Shown piece by piece: positions 33,293 through 44,170 of a stretch of DNA of 64,000 nt. The translations under genes were made by a program, and so were the position numbers. Origin of the DNA: Vibrio renipiscarius (GTDB taxonomy: Bacteria > Pseudomonadota > Gammaproteobacteria > Enterobacterales > Vibrionaceae); assembly GCF_000827885.1 (NCBI RefSeq), contig NZ_JTKH01000023.1:124001-188000 (forward strand), written 5' to 3'. Below the pieces are notes generated by a model that had not been told where the DNA came from, searched no databases, and worked only from the letters and a program-made list of their open reading frames with translations. The first letter of the stretch is position 1, and each line of letters opens with the position of its first letter.

Positions 33293-33817
33293 TTAGTACA
33301 CTAGAACTGCGCGGCGGTTCTTAGCGTATGCTTCATCTGATTGACCAAACACAAGCGGTTTTTCTTCGCCGTAGCTCACGATAGCGATTTGGTCTGCGTT
33401 AACACCTAGTGCTTGAAGGTACATAGATACCGCTTGAGCACGACGCTCGCCAAGTGCGATGTTGTACTCAGGAGTACCGCGCTCATCCGCGTGGCCTTCT
33501 ACTGTGACATTTAGCGCTGGGTTAGAGCTTAGGTATGCCGCATGTAGAGCCAGTACTTTCTCGTAATCGCTCGCAATCGTTGCGTTGTCGAATTCGAAGT
33601 AGATCGTTGAAGCTTGCATAACTTGATCTTTAAGCTCTTGCTCAGCTAGCTGACCGCTCTGATCGATTGGCGTTGCTACAACTGTTGTTGCCGTTGAAGC
33701 GCCAGTGTTAGTTTCTGTACCAGACGCGTTAGCAGCATCATCGCTTGAGCTACATGCTGTTACCGCAAGAATCGGTAGTGCAATGAATAACCCTTTAAGA
33801 ACTTTATTAAGTTGCAT
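33293..33817 (-). CDS. pal: Peptidoglycan-associated lipoprotein Pal
   Basis: The 174-residue protein has a lipobox LAVTACSS and an OmpA-like peptidoglycan-binding domain (IYFEFDNATI, VEGHADERGTPEYNIALGERRA). It tethers the outer membrane to the cell wall and is a TolB partner. It lies 33 nt after tolB. Confidence 0.98.
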   Translation of the reverse strand: MQLNKVLKGLFIALPILAVTACSSSDDAANASGTETNTGASTATTVVATPIDQSGQLAEQELKDQVMQASTIYFEFDNATIASDYEKVLALHAAYLSSNPALNVTVEGHADERGTPEYNIALGERRAQAVSMYLQALGVNADQIAIVSYGEEKPLVFGQSDEAYAKNRRAVLVY

Positions 33818-33850
33818 TGTTATGTTTTCCTTACTTTAAATACTTACTTG

Positions 33851-35203
33851 CTACAAAAACGGAGACCACGCAGGTGCACGAACACGTCCGTTCGTGGCAG
33901 GTAATCGGGCTTTAAAACGTCCATCTATAGAAACCATCGATAACACGTTGGTTTTGTTATAGATCGAGCTGTAGATGACCATACCACCATTTGGGGCGAT
34001 ACTTGGCGATTCATCTAATAATGTTTTGGTTAAAATCTGCACTGCACCCGTTTCTAAATCTTGCTTTGCAAGGTTGAAACCTGTGTTGCTTTGATTAACC
34101 ATCACGAGAAAACGTCCATCTGGAGTAATCTGACCGCCTAGATTTTGACTGCCCTGCCATGTAATGCGGTTTGTCTCTCCATCAGCCAAATTTACTTGAT
34201 AAATCTGTGGTTTACCACCCCGATCAGAAGTGAATACCAAGGATTTACCATCCGGATGCCAAAATGGTTCCGTATTATTTGATCTACCACGTGTTATTTG
34301 CGTCAGCTTACGTGTGTTGATGTCCATCGTATAAACCTGCAAGCTGCCGGTTTTTGATAGCACCAACGCGAGCGTTTTACCGTCTGGCGAAAACTTAGGT
34401 GCGCCATTGTGTCGTGGGTACGACGTCAGCTTTTCTCGCTCACCGGTATAAATGTTCATGACATAAATTTCAGCCTGACCATTTTGAAAACTCACATACG
34501 CGATTTGTTGGCCGTCTGGCGACCAAGACGGTGACATCAGAGGTTGCTTTGAACGCAAGACCAAACGCTCGTTGTAACCATCATAATCCGCCACGCGCAA
34601 TTGGTATGGGTAAGATTCTTTGTCACTCACAACGACATAAGCGATGCGCGTTAAAAAGGCGCCACGCTCACCGGTGAGCTTTTCATAAACTAAATCGGAG
34701 ATACGGTGAGCGTATTCACGCAGACGCGCTTCTGGCACCGTCGCGCGCTTATTGAAAAGCACATGATCGTTGGAGAGCACAAGCTCACCGTCTTCAGCTA
34801 ATCCACGGCTTTCACCTTGGGTAAGTTGGCCTCGAACCACATCCACCAGTTGGTAATTAATGACGTAATCGCCTTTGGCGTCTTGTGAAATGGAACCGGT
34901 GAGTAATGAATCAACACCTAATTGCGTCCACTCATCGAAGTTCACTTCCGCCGCGTTATAAGGCGTTTGGGGCATTTTACTCGTCGCAACAGGGCTGAAT
35001 TTGCCACTGCGTTGTAAGTCAGAGGCGATCACCGCTGAGACATCTTGCGGCAGAGGCGATTCGCCTTCCCACTTAAACGGTACAATCGCGATCGGACGAG
35101 CCGAATCAATACCATCGGTAATCACCAGTTCAAGCGCCGCATTGGCGAATTGAACCGTGCTCGCAATCACGAGCGAAAGTCCTATTATTAGTCGCTTTAA
35201 CAC
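33851..35203 (-). CDS. tolB: Tol-Pal system protein TolB
   Basis: The 450-residue periplasmic protein has a signal peptide ([19 protein letters not shown]), an N-terminal alpha/beta domain and a C-terminal six-blade beta-propeller with repeated SPDG motifs ([40 protein letters not shown]). It binds Pal and TolA. Its start follows tolA by 15 nt. Confidence 0.98.
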   Translation of the reverse strand: MLKRLIIGLSLVIASTVQFANAALELVITDGIDSARPIAIVPFKWEGESPLPQDVSAVIASDLQRSGKFSPVATSKMPQTPYNAAEVNFDEWTQLGVDSLLTGSISQDAKGDYVINYQLVDVVRGQLTQGESRGLAEDGELVLSNDHVLFNKRATVPEARLREYAHRISDLVYEKLTGERGAFLTRIAYVVVSDKESYPYQLRVADYDGYNERLVLRSKQPLMSPSWSPDGQQIAYVSFQNGQAEIYVMNIYTGEREKLTSYPRHNGAPKFSPDGKTLALVLSKTGSLQVYTMDINTRKLTQITRGRSNNTEPFWHPDGKSLVFTSDRGGKPQIYQVNLADGETNRITWQGSQNLGGQITPDGRFLVMVNQSNTGFNLAKQDLETGAVQILTKTLLDESPSIAPNGGMVIYSSIYNKTNVLSMVSIDGRFKARLPATNGRVRAPAWSPFL

Positions 35204-35218
35204 TAGCTAGTCCTTTAT

Positions 35219-36283
35219 TTAAAGTTCAACGGTTAAATTGATGTTTTTCAGTTTATTCACTACATCAGGGTCTGTCGGTAACGGGAAGCTTTGAACTTGA
35301 GCGACCGCACGTTTCGTTGCTGAGCAAACTCGGTTATCACCATCGAGGATACTAAAGCTCCCTACAATGGCCCCTGCTCCTGTTGGAATAAGGCGCAAGT
35401 TAACTCGACAAGACTTTCCCTTGAAGTAGTCCTCCACTAACAAATTTTGTGTAATCAACTGAGTATAGATCGCGCCGTAACGAGCGACTTCACTATCCAC
35501 AAACTGATTATGAGCAGCACTGTTTTGTTCAGTTTCGCTTTCAAGCCCAGCAAAGATGTTGTCCATCGCCGCTTCTTGCTCTTTGCGTTCTTGCTCTAAT
35601 CGTTCTAAACGCTGCTTTTCTTTCTGCGCTTTTTCAGCCGCCTCTTTCGCGGCTTTTTCTTTCGCTATGCGTTCTTTCTCAGCTTTCGCGGCGGCTTCTT
35701 GCTCTTTGCGCGCTTTCTCTTGCGCCGCTTTTGCCGCTTTTTCTTTTTCAATACGCAGTTGCTCTGCTTTCGCGACAGCGGCTTCTTTTTCAAGGCGCTG
35801 CTTTTCCGCTACTCGTATTGCTTCTTCTTTCTTTTTACGCTCTTGTTCAAGTTTTACGGCTCGCTCCGTTTCTTTGCGAACACGCTCCTCTTCCACTTTG
35901 CGCTCTTGTTCTTTTTTCTTGCGTAATTTCTCTGCATCACGCGCCGCTTTCGCCTCTTTAACTTGTTGTTCTTTCAGCTTGCGGATGCGTTCTTCTTCGC
36001 TTTTACGGTTCTTCTCAAGTTGTTCGCTTTCACGGCGTAATTTATCAAGGCGATCTTGCTCTTTGCGTGATGCCTCTTCGCGCTGTTCACGAATTTGTTG
36101 CGCTTGCTTGCGCACTAATGCGGGATCGATCACCACCGCCTCAACCATGCGCCCGACAGGCTCTGGTTTTGACATGGTGAAATCGGTTCCCCAAAGCAAT
36201 GCAACAATCAAAATCGCGTGTAAGGCTGTCGACATAATGATCGGCTTGCCTAACTTATTTTTATTGGGTTTTGTGTTTTTCAT
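35219..36283 (-). CDS. tolA: Cell envelope protein TolA
   Basis: The 354-residue protein has an N-terminal TM (IIMSTALHAILIVALLWG), a long Lys/Glu/Ala-rich helical domain (about 65-240) and a C-terminal globular domain (about 255-354, YTQLITQNLLVEDYFKGKSCRVNLRLIP). It connects the TolQR motor to TolB/Pal and is a common receptor for filamentous phages and colicins. The repetitive helix produces long open frames on the opposite strand, which are not genes. Confidence 0.97.
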   Translation of the reverse strand: MKNTKPNKNKLGKPIIMSTALHAILIVALLWGTDFTMSKPEPVGRMVEAVVIDPALVRKQAQQIREQREEASRKEQDRLDKLRRESEQLEKNRKSEEERIRKLKEQQVKEAKAARDAEKLRKKKEQERKVEEERVRKETERAVKLEQERKKKEEAIRVAEKQRLEKEAAVAKAEQLRIEKEKAAKAAQEKARKEQEAAAKAEKERIAKEKAAKEAAEKAQKEKQRLERLEQERKEQEAAMDNIFAGLESETEQNSAAHNQFVDSEVARYGAIYTQLITQNLLVEDYFKGKSCRVNLRLIPTGAGAIVGSFSILDGDNRVCSATKRAVAQVQSFPLPTDPDVVNKLKNINLTVEL

Positions 36284-36296
36284 GGAGTGAATGAAC

Positions 36297-36740
36297 TTAT
36301 TCCTTGATGTCCGTTAGCAGGCCCACTTTCGGGATTCCCGCTCGGCTCAACTCGTCCAAAATCAATACAATCTCGGCATACGGCGTTGCTGCATCTCCAC
36401 CCACCGCAACCGGCGAATTAGGCTTCAAACTTAGCTCTGCCTTGACGCGAATAACCAAATCTTGCAGTGAGATGCCGCGCATCACTTCTTCATCATTCAC
36501 GCTCAGACCAAGGTTGCCATCACGATCCACTTCAACAATGATGAAGCTCATATTCGGATCTTCAGCCATGTCCTGCATGGATTCGGCGGCGGTTGTCTTT
36601 GGCAATTCAACTTCGACACCTTGAGTGACAAACGGAGACGTCACCATAAAAATGATCAACAACACCAACATCACGTCGATATAAGGGACAACGTTGATCT
36701 CGCAGGTCATTTTGCGTTTTTTAGGTTGATAACCCGCCAT
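36297..36740 (-). CDS. tolR: Tol-Pal motor protein TolR
   Basis: The 147-residue ExbD/TolR protein has a single TM carrying the proton-path Asp in NVVPYIDVMLVLLIIFMVT and a periplasmic C-terminal domain. It is 3 nt from the tolQ stop. Confidence 0.97.
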   Translation of the reverse strand: MAGYQPKKRKMTCEINVVPYIDVMLVLLIIFMVTSPFVTQGVEVELPKTTAAESMQDMAEDPNMSFIIVEVDRDGNLGLSVNDEEVMRGISLQDLVIRVKAELSLKPNSPVAVGGDAATPYAEIVLILDELSRAGIPKVGLLTDIKE

Positions 36741-36743
36741 GCG

Positions 36744-37427
36744 TTACTCCCTGCCAGCCATCGCTTGACGGTGCAGAATGCTATGAAACTCTTCAGAGAA
36801 CGTCGCGTAGTTATGCTCAAGCTTCGAGACTTTGTTGCTCAGGCGGTTGTAGGCCATCACCGCAGGAATCGCGGCAAACAAACCCATTGCCGTTGCAACC
36901 AATGCTTCTGCAATCCCTGGTGCAACCATCGCTAATGTCGCTTGTTTCACTTCACCTAAAGCAATAAAGGCGTGCATGATGCCCCACACGGTACCAAATA
37001 GACCAATATAAGGACTGATTGAACCCACTGTGGCTAAGAAAGGAAGATTCGTTTCAAGCTCATCCACTTCACGAGCCACCGCCACACGCATCGCACGCCC
37101 TGTGCCTTCCATAATGTAGTCGGGAGAATTGGCATTCGACTTGTGCAAACGTGCAAACTCAGAGAAACCCGCATAAAAGATCTCTTCGGTGCCAGACAGT
37201 TCGTCTTTACGTTTATCGACTGTTTGGAAAATTATTTTAAGATCGGTACCAGACCAAAACTTATCTTCGAACGATTCGGTATCCTTCTGGGCTTGCGAAA
37301 GTACCTTGCTACGTTTGATGATCATCGCCCAAGAGGCAATTGACATACCAAGAAGGATCAACATCACCATCTTTACCAGTAAGCTGGCCTGCAAAAATAG
37401 GTCAAGAATTGAGATATCAGCGGTCAC
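36744..37427 (-). CDS. tolQ: Tol-Pal motor protein TolQ
   Basis: The 227-residue MotA/TolQ/ExbB-family protein has three TM helices and the conserved [23 protein letters not shown] and [26 protein letters not shown]. It forms the proton-driven ring with TolR. It overlaps the ybgC stop by 11 nt. Confidence 0.97.
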   Translation of the reverse strand: MTADISILDLFLQASLLVKMVMLILLGMSIASWAMIIKRSKVLSQAQKDTESFEDKFWSGTDLKIIFQTVDKRKDELSGTEEIFYAGFSEFARLHKSNANSPDYIMEGTGRAMRVAVAREVDELETNLPFLATVGSISPYIGLFGTVWGIMHAFIALGEVKQATLAMVAPGIAEALVATAMGLFAAIPAVMAYNRLSNKVSKLEHNYATFSEEFHSILHRQAMAGRE

Positions 37428-37836
37428 TTAGAGAAAACTCCATATAAATTGGTTGAGGAATCGCCGTAGGTCTCATCCTCTGATTATCGATACATGCTAC
37501 CTTAACCATTGTTCTGCACAATGTTTTACTCTCAGGATTGACGATCTCCTGACAGAAGGTTAACGAGGCCTTTTTTAAATCTGAAATGGTGGTTCGCACT
37601 GTCAACTGGTCATCAAGACGTGCACCCTGCAAAAAGTCGATGTCCATGTGTCGGACCACAAAACCAATATTTTGTTCCAATAAGGTCTGTTGCGAAACAC
37701 CAAAACTGCGAAGCATTTCTGTTCGCGCGCGTTCAAAGTACTTTAAGTAATTGGAGTGATAGACCACACCGCCCGCATCAGTATCTTCATAATAAACGGT
37801 AACGGGCCATTCAAAAGTCTGAAGGTTTGTATCCAC
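37417..37836 (-). CDS. ybgC: Tol-Pal-associated acyl-CoA thioesterase YbgC
   Basis: The 139-residue hot-dog-fold thioesterase carries the signature [27 protein letters not shown] with the catalytic Asp. It acts on short- or acyl-CoA substrates and interacts with phospholipid enzymes. First gene of the tol-pal operon. Confidence 0.95.
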   Translation of the reverse strand: MDTNLQTFEWPVTVYYEDTDAGGVVYHSNYLKYFERARTEMLRSFGVSQQTLLEQNIGFVVRHMDIDFLQGARLDDQLTVRTTISDLKKASLTFCQEIVNPESKTLCRTMVKVACIDNQRMRPTAIPQPIYMEFSLSDR

Positions 37837-37928
37837 AATAAAACTCTAAAATCCTATCTTGTAACATTACTATACCCCAACTCTATGAGCGATGTGCACC
37901 CGTGACGAGTCGATTTCAGAAGTTAGAC

Positions 37929-37966
37929 AAAAAAATAGCGCCAACTTATCAAGTATGGCGCTATTT
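37929..37966 (-). terminator. Terminator of the cyd operon
   Basis: AAATAGCGCC and GGCGCTATTT form a 10-bp stem with a 14-nt loop, followed by T residues on the minus strand. Confidence 0.75.
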
Positions 37967-38000
37967 CAATGATTTTTTGATGTTTTATTGGACTAAATCA

Positions 38001-38303
38001 TTACCAAACGTAAAGGACGCTTAAGTAAATAAGGATCGTTAAACTGAAATATGGGCTGAATAGAATCTGCCAATACCAGTTATACGGTTTGAATGACAAA
38101 CCAAACACCATGCTTGAGCAAATCGCCCAAATCATCAGAGGAGAGATAACCGAATTAAATCCGCCTATCGCCTCTGAATACGCATGAGGGTCCCACATCA
38201 CCATCGCGACGTGGAAAAAACCTAAAATCAGAGATAAGCCTCTTAGCAGAGACTTATCTAAAGGGGCATGTAACTTCGCCACCTTTGCAGCGAGATCACT
38301 CAC
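38001..38303 (-). CDS. ybgE: Cyd operon protein YbgE
   Basis: The 100-residue membrane protein has three hydrophobic segments and the motif LSLILGFFHVAMVMWDPHAYSE, typical of YbgE. Associated with cytochrome bd; exact role unclear. It begins with GTG, overlapping the cydX stop by 8 nt. Confidence 0.92.
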   Translation of the reverse strand: MSDLAAKVAKLHAPLDKSLLRGLSLILGFFHVAMVMWDPHAYSEAIGGFNSVISPLMIWAICSSMVFGLSFKPYNWYWQILFSPYFSLTILIYLSVLYVW

Positions 38304-38403
38304 TGTCTTTATCCATCATTTCTGAATGCTCTAACCAAAGAGCGTTGATGATACCGAATGCGCAAGCAAGCAGTACACCTAGAATCCATGCGAAATACCA
38401 CAT
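38296..38403 (-). CDS. cydX: Cytochrome bd oxidase small subunit CydX
   Basis: A 35-residue single-pass membrane protein, beginning MWYFAWILGVLLACAFGIIN and followed by ALWLEHSEMM. The MWYFAWILG start is the CydX signature; it stabilises the haems of cytochrome bd-I. It lies 12 nt behind cydB and is shorter than most gene finders report. Confidence 0.95.
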   Translation of the reverse strand: MWYFAWILGVLLACAFGIINALWLEHSEMMDKDSE

Positions 38404-38415
38404 AATGATTGCTCC

Positions 38416-39552
38416 TTAGTAAAGTGAGTTTTTGTTTTCTTCAATGAACTTGCTGTCCAAGCGGCCGAACATTTTGTAGTACGTCCACGTGGTGTAACCA
38501 AGAATGATCGGCACCATGACAAAAGCAACGCCCGTCATCAGGTTCAACGTTAGTTCAGAGGATGTCGCATCCCACATTGTCAAGCTATGGCTTGGAACGC
38601 GGCTTGATGGCATCACGAACGGGAACATTGATAGACCCGCAGTGAAGATAATGCCGGCATTACCTAAGCTTGAGAATAGGAATGCAAAACCACATTTTTC
38701 AAAGCGAGACGCAAGTACTGCAAGCAATGGCATTGCGATACCTAATAGCGGCGCAGCCCAAAGCGCTGGGTAAGCGTCAAAGTTGTTCATCCATGCACCT
38801 GCTTCACGAACCACTTCTTTCGTTAGTGGATTCGATGCCGCGCCAGTGTCAATCACAGATTTAACAACGTAACCTTCCATACCTTGGATGAAGAAGCCTG
38901 CAATCACAAATGTCGCGACCGTTAGAAGACCCATAACTTGCGCGACGTTACGTGCACGAGTATGGACCGCATCGGTCGTTTTCATTTGTAGCCAAGCAGC
39001 ACCTTGCATCAAGATCATGAACAAGCTAACAAAACCACACAGCAACGCGAATGGATTCAATAGGCCAAAGAACGAACCGTGGTACGTCGGCATCATGAAA
39101 TCGCTTAGTTCGAACGGTACGCCTTGCAGTAGGTTACCAAACGCGACACCGAAGATGATTGGCGGAACGAAACCACTGATTGAGATACAGATATCCCAAG
39201 TGTTACGCCATTTTTTATCTTCAATTTTCGAACGATAATCAAGACCGATTGGACGTAGCCATAGTGCGGCAAGCGTCAGAATCATCGCCAGGTAGAAACC
39301 TGAGAACGACGTTGCGTACACAAGCGGCCATGCTGCGAACAAAGCGCCACCCGCGGTGATAAGCCATACTTGGTTACCATCCCAGTGCGGTGCGATCGAG
39401 TTGATCATCACGCGACGTTCAGTGTCGTTCTTACCGATAATAGGCACAAGCGCGCCTACACCCATATCGAAACCATCGGTAATCGCGAAACCAACCAGCA
39501 GCACACCAATCAGTACCCACCAGATGAATCGCAAGATTTCGTAATCAAACAT
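38416..39552 (-). CDS. cydB: Cytochrome bd ubiquinol oxidase subunit II CydB
   Basis: The 378-residue polytopic membrane protein shows FIWWVLIGVLLVGFAITDGFDMGVG and WDGNQVWLITAGGALFAAWP, both hallmark CydB motifs. It is the structural partner of CydA in the high-affinity oxidase used at low oxygen. It follows cydA by 11 nt. Confidence 0.98.
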   Translation of the reverse strand: MFDYEILRFIWWVLIGVLLVGFAITDGFDMGVGALVPIIGKNDTERRVMINSIAPHWDGNQVWLITAGGALFAAWPLVYATSFSGFYLAMILTLAALWLRPIGLDYRSKIEDKKWRNTWDICISISGFVPPIIFGVAFGNLLQGVPFELSDFMMPTYHGSFFGLLNPFALLCGFVSLFMILMQGAAWLQMKTTDAVHTRARNVAQVMGLLTVATFVIAGFFIQGMEGYVVKSVIDTGAASNPLTKEVVREAGAWMNNFDAYPALWAAPLLGIAMPLLAVLASRFEKCGFAFLFSSLGNAGIIFTAGLSMFPFVMPSSRVPSHSLTMWDATSSELTLNLMTGVAFVMVPIILGYTTWTYYKMFGRLDSKFIEENKNSLY

Positions 39553-39563
39553 ATTCTTTCTCC

Positions 39564-41150
39564 TTACGCTTCTACTTGGCGACTAACTTTGTCTTCAACA
39601 GAGTCAGCGTTTTGTTCGAAGTGGTAGCGGCCTGTTTTCAGACTGCTTGGTCCTTTACGTGCAAACTTAACCATTAGGTAAACTTCAGCAATCAAGAACA
39701 CCGTGTAAAGCGCTAGAATTGCAAATAGTGAAGTCCAAATTTCCGCCGCTGTCAGAGCAGATGCCGCAACATGAACCGGTAGAATTTCACCGACTGCCCA
39801 TGGTTGACGACCATATTCTGCAACGAACCAACCCGCTTCAATTGCGATCCAAGGTAATGGAATACTAAATAGCGCGGCTTTAAGAACCCACGTTTTCTGC
39901 TCAATCTTTTGACGACAGGTTTGCCAGAATGCAGCACCGAAGACAAACAACATGATGAAGCCACAGGCAACCATGATACGGAACGACCAGAATAGCGGCC
40001 ATACTGTCGGGATAGAGTCATCCGCTGCCGCTTGGATTTGTGCTTCGCTCGCATCCGTAACGGTGTCAGTGTAACGCTTCAGAAGTAAGCCGTAACCTAG
40101 GTCACCTTTCACTTCATCAAACGCGGCCATGTTCGCTTCTGATTTATCACCTGAGCGAAGTTTTTCTAGCAATTCGTACGCGTACATACCCGTACGGATA
40201 CGCTCTACGTGGTCTTCACGAAGATCGTGCAGGCCTGTTACTTGCTCATCGAAAGAACGCGTTGCGATAATACCCATGACGTAAGGGATCTTGATCGCGT
40301 AGTCGGTTTCCATCGTTTCTTGGTTTGGGAAACCAAATAGCGTGAACGCGGCAGGTGCAGGCTCTGTATGCCATTCAGCTTCAACTGCGGCCAGTTTCAC
40401 TTTCTGAACTTCGCCTAGCTCGTAACCCGATTCATCACCCAGTACGATTGTTGAAAGAATAGCGGCCATGCCGAACGATGCTGCAATAGCAAACGAACGA
40501 CGTGCAAACGCGACGTCACGACCTTTAATTAGGTAGTAAGAGCTGATACCAAGAACAAACATCGCGCCACAGGTGTAGCCAGAAGCCACGGTGTGAACGA
40601 ATTTAACTTGAGCAACTGGGTTTAACACCACATCAGCAAAGCTCACCATTTCCATACGCATGGTTTCAAAGTTGAATTCAGCGCCAACTGGGTTTTGCAT
40701 CCAGCCGTTCGCGATAAGAATCCAAAGCGCAGAGAAGTTTGAACCCAATGCAACTAACCACGTCACCACTAAGTGCTGGCGTTTTGTCAGTCGATCCCAA
40801 CCAAAGAAGAATAAACCTACAAAAGTGGATTCTAAGAAGAAAGCAACGAGGGCTTCAATGGCAAGAGGTGCTCCGAAGATATCACCTACATAATGGGAAT
40901 AATAAGACCAGTTCGTACCAAACTGGAATTCCATGGTTAGGCCTGTAGCCACACCAAGGGCGAAGTTAATACCAAAAAGCTTACCCCAGAACTTTGTCAT
41001 GTCCTTATAGATTTGCTTATCGGTCATTACGTACAGTGATTCCATGATGGCAAGCAGGAATGCCATACCTAGGGTCAGTGGTACGAATAGAAAGTGATAC
41101 ATCGCAGTTAAAGCAAACTGCAACCGCGATAGATCAACTATGTCAATCAT
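39564..41150 (-). CDS. cydA: Cytochrome bd ubiquinol oxidase subunit I CydA
   Basis: The 528-residue subunit binds haems b558, b595 and d. Visible are [22 protein letters not shown] with the haem-ligand His, the Q-loop region and [19 protein letters not shown]. Start ATG at 41150, with AGGAG 5 nt upstream; an in-frame codon at 41180 lacks support. Two FNR-type sites lie 217-280 bp upstream. Confidence 0.98.
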   Translation of the reverse strand: MIDIVDLSRLQFALTAMYHFLFVPLTLGMAFLLAIMESLYVMTDKQIYKDMTKFWGKLFGINFALGVATGLTMEFQFGTNWSYYSHYVGDIFGAPLAIEALVAFFLESTFVGLFFFGWDRLTKRQHLVVTWLVALGSNFSALWILIANGWMQNPVGAEFNFETMRMEMVSFADVVLNPVAQVKFVHTVASGYTCGAMFVLGISSYYLIKGRDVAFARRSFAIAASFGMAAILSTIVLGDESGYELGEVQKVKLAAVEAEWHTEPAPAAFTLFGFPNQETMETDYAIKIPYVMGIIATRSFDEQVTGLHDLREDHVERIRTGMYAYELLEKLRSGDKSEANMAAFDEVKGDLGYGLLLKRYTDTVTDASEAQIQAAADDSIPTVWPLFWSFRIMVACGFIMLFVFGAAFWQTCRQKIEQKTWVLKAALFSIPLPWIAIEAGWFVAEYGRQPWAVGEILPVHVAASALTAAEIWTSLFAILALYTVFLIAEVYLMVKFARKGPSSLKTGRYHFEQNADSVEDKVSRQVEA

Positions 41151-41366
41151 GGTAACTCCTATGTGTCGGCTGAAAGACACGCTCTACATTAATTGCTTTG
41201 GCACCTCGACAGTTGAACCAAGTCGAGAGATGTTAATAAGAACATCTTTTTGTTGCAAACATGTGCCGCAATGGTTAGTTAATTGTTAAGCATCAGCTAA
41301 TATAGCTATCTCTAATATTACTGCTAAAAGCCCGATGTTTCAAAAGGTTTCTAGTAAAGGTGCGCT

Positions 41367-41380
41367 TTGATCTACATCAA
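41367..41380. promoter_or_regulatory. FNR box 1 upstream of cydA
   Basis: TTGATCTACATCAA matches the FNR consensus TTGAT-N4-ATCAA at every defined position. Confidence 0.75.
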
Positions 41381-41416
41381 GTTTAAATTTGCATTCCCGA
41401 ACAAAAATGCACCAGA

Positions 41417-41430
41417 TTGATCTAAGTCAA
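41417..41430. promoter_or_regulatory. FNR box 2 upstream of cydA
   Basis: TTGATCTAAGTCAA matches the FNR consensus with one change in the second half-site, 50 bp from box 1, i.e. close to five helical turns. Confidence 0.65.
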
Positions 41431-41680
41431 GATTTTGGCAACTATGCCGATGGTGGATAGTGAAAATGAGAGGTGAAACGGCGTATAAATCTTCTGGAAC
41501 ATTAACAAATCATGAATTCCCGCTACTTAAACAGCGCTAAATCAGATCGATTAAATGTGACCGAAGACACAACCAATGAGTTTTGAAGAGAGAATAAAAA
41601 CAAACTCACTCAAATGTTCACAAATTATCGTAATTTTTTACGAACACCTGAGTGGGAACGATCAGATTGGTAATCAAAGT

Positions 41681-42685
41681 TTACTTATCAATACCAAAGT
41701 GCAAATAAGCACGATCAGTGGCAATTCGACCGCGAGGAGTACGTTGTAAATAACCTTGTTGGATAAGGTAAGGTTCAAGAACATCTTCTATGGTGTCTTT
41801 TTCTTCGCCTATCGCTGCAGCCATGTTGTCTAAGCCAACCGGTCCACCGCCAAATTTTTCCATAATAGCGAGCAATAGCTTTCTATCCATGTAATCGAAG
41901 CCTTGCGCATCGACATCAAGCATATTAAGCGCTTTATCCGCAATATCTGGGCTAATGTGTCCATTGCCTTTCACTTCGGCATAATCGCGCACTCGGCGCA
42001 ATAAGCGGTTCGCGATACGTGGCGTACCACGAGCACGACGAGCAACTTCAAGCGCTCCTTCCGATTCCATCGATAACCCTAAGCAATCGGCACTGCGCTG
42101 AACGATATGCTGCAAGTCAGGGACTTGGTAATACTCAAGACGTTGTGTAATACCAAAACGGTCACGTAATGGCGAGGTGAGCGATCCTGCACGGGTCGTC
42201 GCGCCAATAAGCGTAAAAGGAGGCAAATCAATTTTGATTGAGCGGGCTGCGGGGCCTTCACCAATCATAATATCGAGCTGATAGTCTTCCATTGCTGGAT
42301 AGAGCACTTCTTCAACCATTGGGCTAAGGCGATGTATTTCATCGATGAAGAGCACGTCATTTTCTTCAAGGTTGGTCAGCAATGCGGCCAGGTCGCCCGC
42401 TTTTTCGAGTACAGGTCCAGAAGTGGTACGAATGTTCACGCCCATCTCGTTCGCGACAATATTCGCCAGCGTTGTTTTACCAAGTCCCGGAGGGCCAAAG
42501 ATAAGCAAGTGGTCTAATGGCTCACCACGAAGTTTGGCCGCTTGGATAAAGATTTCCATTTGGCTTCGTACGTGGTCTTGGCCACGATAGTCTGCCAGCT
42601 TCTTCGGGCGAATAGCGCGGTCGATCACGTCTTCTTCGCGTGAGACCGGCATATCTGGTGCGATCAATCGATCCGCTTCAATCAT
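41681..42685 (-). CDS. ruvB: Holliday junction helicase RuvB
   Basis: The 334-residue AAA+ motor shows Walker [12 protein letters not shown], Walker [31 protein letters not shown] and a C-terminal winged helix. It drives branch migration with RuvA. It follows ruvA by 14 nt. Confidence 0.98.
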   Translation of the reverse strand: MIEADRLIAPDMPVSREEDVIDRAIRPKKLADYRGQDHVRSQMEIFIQAAKLRGEPLDHLLIFGPPGLGKTTLANIVANEMGVNIRTTSGPVLEKAGDLAALLTNLEENDVLFIDEIHRLSPMVEEVLYPAMEDYQLDIMIGEGPAARSIKIDLPPFTLIGATTRAGSLTSPLRDRFGITQRLEYYQVPDLQHIVQRSADCLGLSMESEGALEVARRARGTPRIANRLLRRVRDYAEVKGNGHISPDIADKALNMLDVDAQGFDYMDRKLLLAIMEKFGGGPVGLDNMAAAIGEEKDTIEDVLEPYLIQQGYLQRTPRGRIATDRAYLHFGIDK

Positions 42686-42699
42686 GATTCTTTTTCCTA

Positions 42700-43317
42700 C
42701 TACACCATCGATTTAAGCGCGTCTTTGATCAGCGCTTCACAGGTCATGCCAGGCTTCATCACTTGAGAGACCAGTTTAGATGCTTGTACAGGTTTATAAC
42801 CCAGTGCAAGTAAGGCACTCACGGCCTCTTCTTCCGCTTGACCTTGATTGGCGCTACCACCGTTATCTAACGGTGCAGCATCGGTAAACGGCGTAAATAA
42901 GTCACCAGCGCTCCAGCCTTTCAGGCGATCTTTCATTTCGACGACCAAACGTTCTGCCGTTTTCTTACCAACACCCGGCAATTTGACTAAAGTGGAAATG
43001 TCTTCACGCTCTACACTGGCAACAAACTGAGTTGCCGTCATGCCCGACAGAATCCCTAAACCAAGCTTAGGCCCTACCCCATTCGCTTTGATGACTTCGC
43101 GGAATAGTGCACGCTCTTTTACGGTGTTAAAACCATAGAGTAGCTGTGCGTCTTCACGAACGACAAAATGGGTATAGATGATTGCTTCTTCACCGACATT
43201 GGGTAATTCGTAAAAGCAACTCATCGGCATTTGTACTTCATAGCCAATGCCATTGACTTCAATCAGGAGTTCAGGAGGTTGCTTTTCCAGCAAAATGCCG
43301 CGGAGACGTCCAATCAC
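42700..43317 (-). CDS. ruvA: Holliday junction DNA-binding protein RuvA
   Basis: The 205-residue protein begins [28 protein letters not shown]. It has paired helix-hairpin-helix motifs ([26 protein letters not shown]) and a C-terminal RuvB-binding domain. It tetramerises on four-way junctions. Confidence 0.98.
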   Translation of the reverse strand: MIGRLRGILLEKQPPELLIEVNGIGYEVQMPMSCFYELPNVGEEAIIYTHFVVREDAQLLYGFNTVKERALFREVIKANGVGPKLGLGILSGMTATQFVASVEREDISTLVKLPGVGKKTAERLVVEMKDRLKGWSAGDLFTPFTDAAPLDNGGSANQGQAEEEAVSALLALGYKPVQASKLVSQVMKPGMTCEALIKDALKSMV

Positions 43318-43415
43318 GGTAGATACCTAGTGTAATAAAGTGTGGTTTGATGATAATAAATAACTGGATGGATAGCCAGTAAAAACTGGCTATGAAGGCT
43401 AGTAGACGAGTAGGT

Positions 43416-43937
43416 TTAACGATAACGGCCACGTCGTGCGCTGACGGCCTTTCCGGCTAAAGCGACTAACGTTTTGTTGGTATTAGCATGACAAATAGCC
43501 ACACCAAGCGCATCGGCAGCATCCGCCTGTGGGCAGGCTGGTAATTTCAACATTTGCATGACCATATGCTGCACTTGTTTTTTGTCTGCGCCACCGGTGC
43601 CGGTCACCGCTTGCTTGATCAACCTCGCGGCGTATTCATGAACGGGTAAATCGGCGTTGACTGCCGCAACGATCGCGCTGCCACGCGCCTGTCCAAGCTT
43701 AAGAGCTGAATCCGCATTTTTGGACATGAAGACTTGCTCGATAGCAAAAACATCCGGCTGAAACTGAGTGATGATTTCTGTTACGCCCGCATAAATTTGT
43801 TTTAAGCGGCCTGGTAATTCTTTTTCTGACATTCGGATGCAACCACTACCTAAGTATTGTAGATGACGCCCCTGCTGGCGAATAACGCCATAACCAGTGA
43901 TACGAGAGCCTGGGTCAATTCCCAAGATGATAGACAT
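43416..43937 (-). CDS. ruvC: Holliday junction resolvase RuvC
   Basis: The 173-residue endonuclease has the catalytic carboxylates in [38 protein letters not shown] and [14 protein letters not shown]. It cleaves junctions processed by RuvAB. About 100 bp separate it from ruvA. Confidence 0.97.
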   Translation of the reverse strand: MSIILGIDPGSRITGYGVIRQQGRHLQYLGSGCIRMSEKELPGRLKQIYAGVTEIITQFQPDVFAIEQVFMSKNADSALKLGQARGSAIVAAVNADLPVHEYAARLIKQAVTGTGGADKKQVQHMVMQMLKLPACPQADAADALGVAICHANTNKTLVALAGKAVSARRGRYR

Positions 43938-44114
43938 ACTAAAACCTAATCAATGTCTTATTTTGATGCTTAGTTTATAGCAGAGCTTCTATATTGGCGA
44001 GCTTAACCCTCGGTCGCTCTGGGCGGTAGGCGTAATGATCACACAGGTTGCAGTTGGGAAACGCATACCTATTGAGGCAACCGTGATTTCGAGGCATAAA
44101 AGTTATCGAGGCAT

Positions 44115-44142
44115 AAAAAAACCAGCCCGAGGGCTGGTTTTT
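44115..44142 (-). terminator. Terminator of the torECA operon
   Basis: AAACCAGCCC-GA-GGGCTGGTTT, a 10-bp stem with flanking A and T runs that could work in both directions. Confidence 0.85.
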
Positions 44143-44170
44143 GCATTTCACTATCACAGATTAAGCGTGA

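Larger units (their letters stand above)
41151..41680. promoter_or_regulatory. cydA upstream control region
   Basis: 530 bp between ruvB and cydA with no gene. It holds two FNR-like boxes (41367, 41417) and several AT-rich tracts. The long leader is usual for cyd operons, which respond to FNR and ArcA. Confidence 0.6.

Noticed and set aside
35556..36290. Long open frame (244 codons) on the plus strand opposite tolA
   Set aside because: It is a mirror of the Lys/Glu/Ala-rich TolA helix; the product is a Ser/Phe/Cys-rich low-complexity sequence with no ribosome-binding site.
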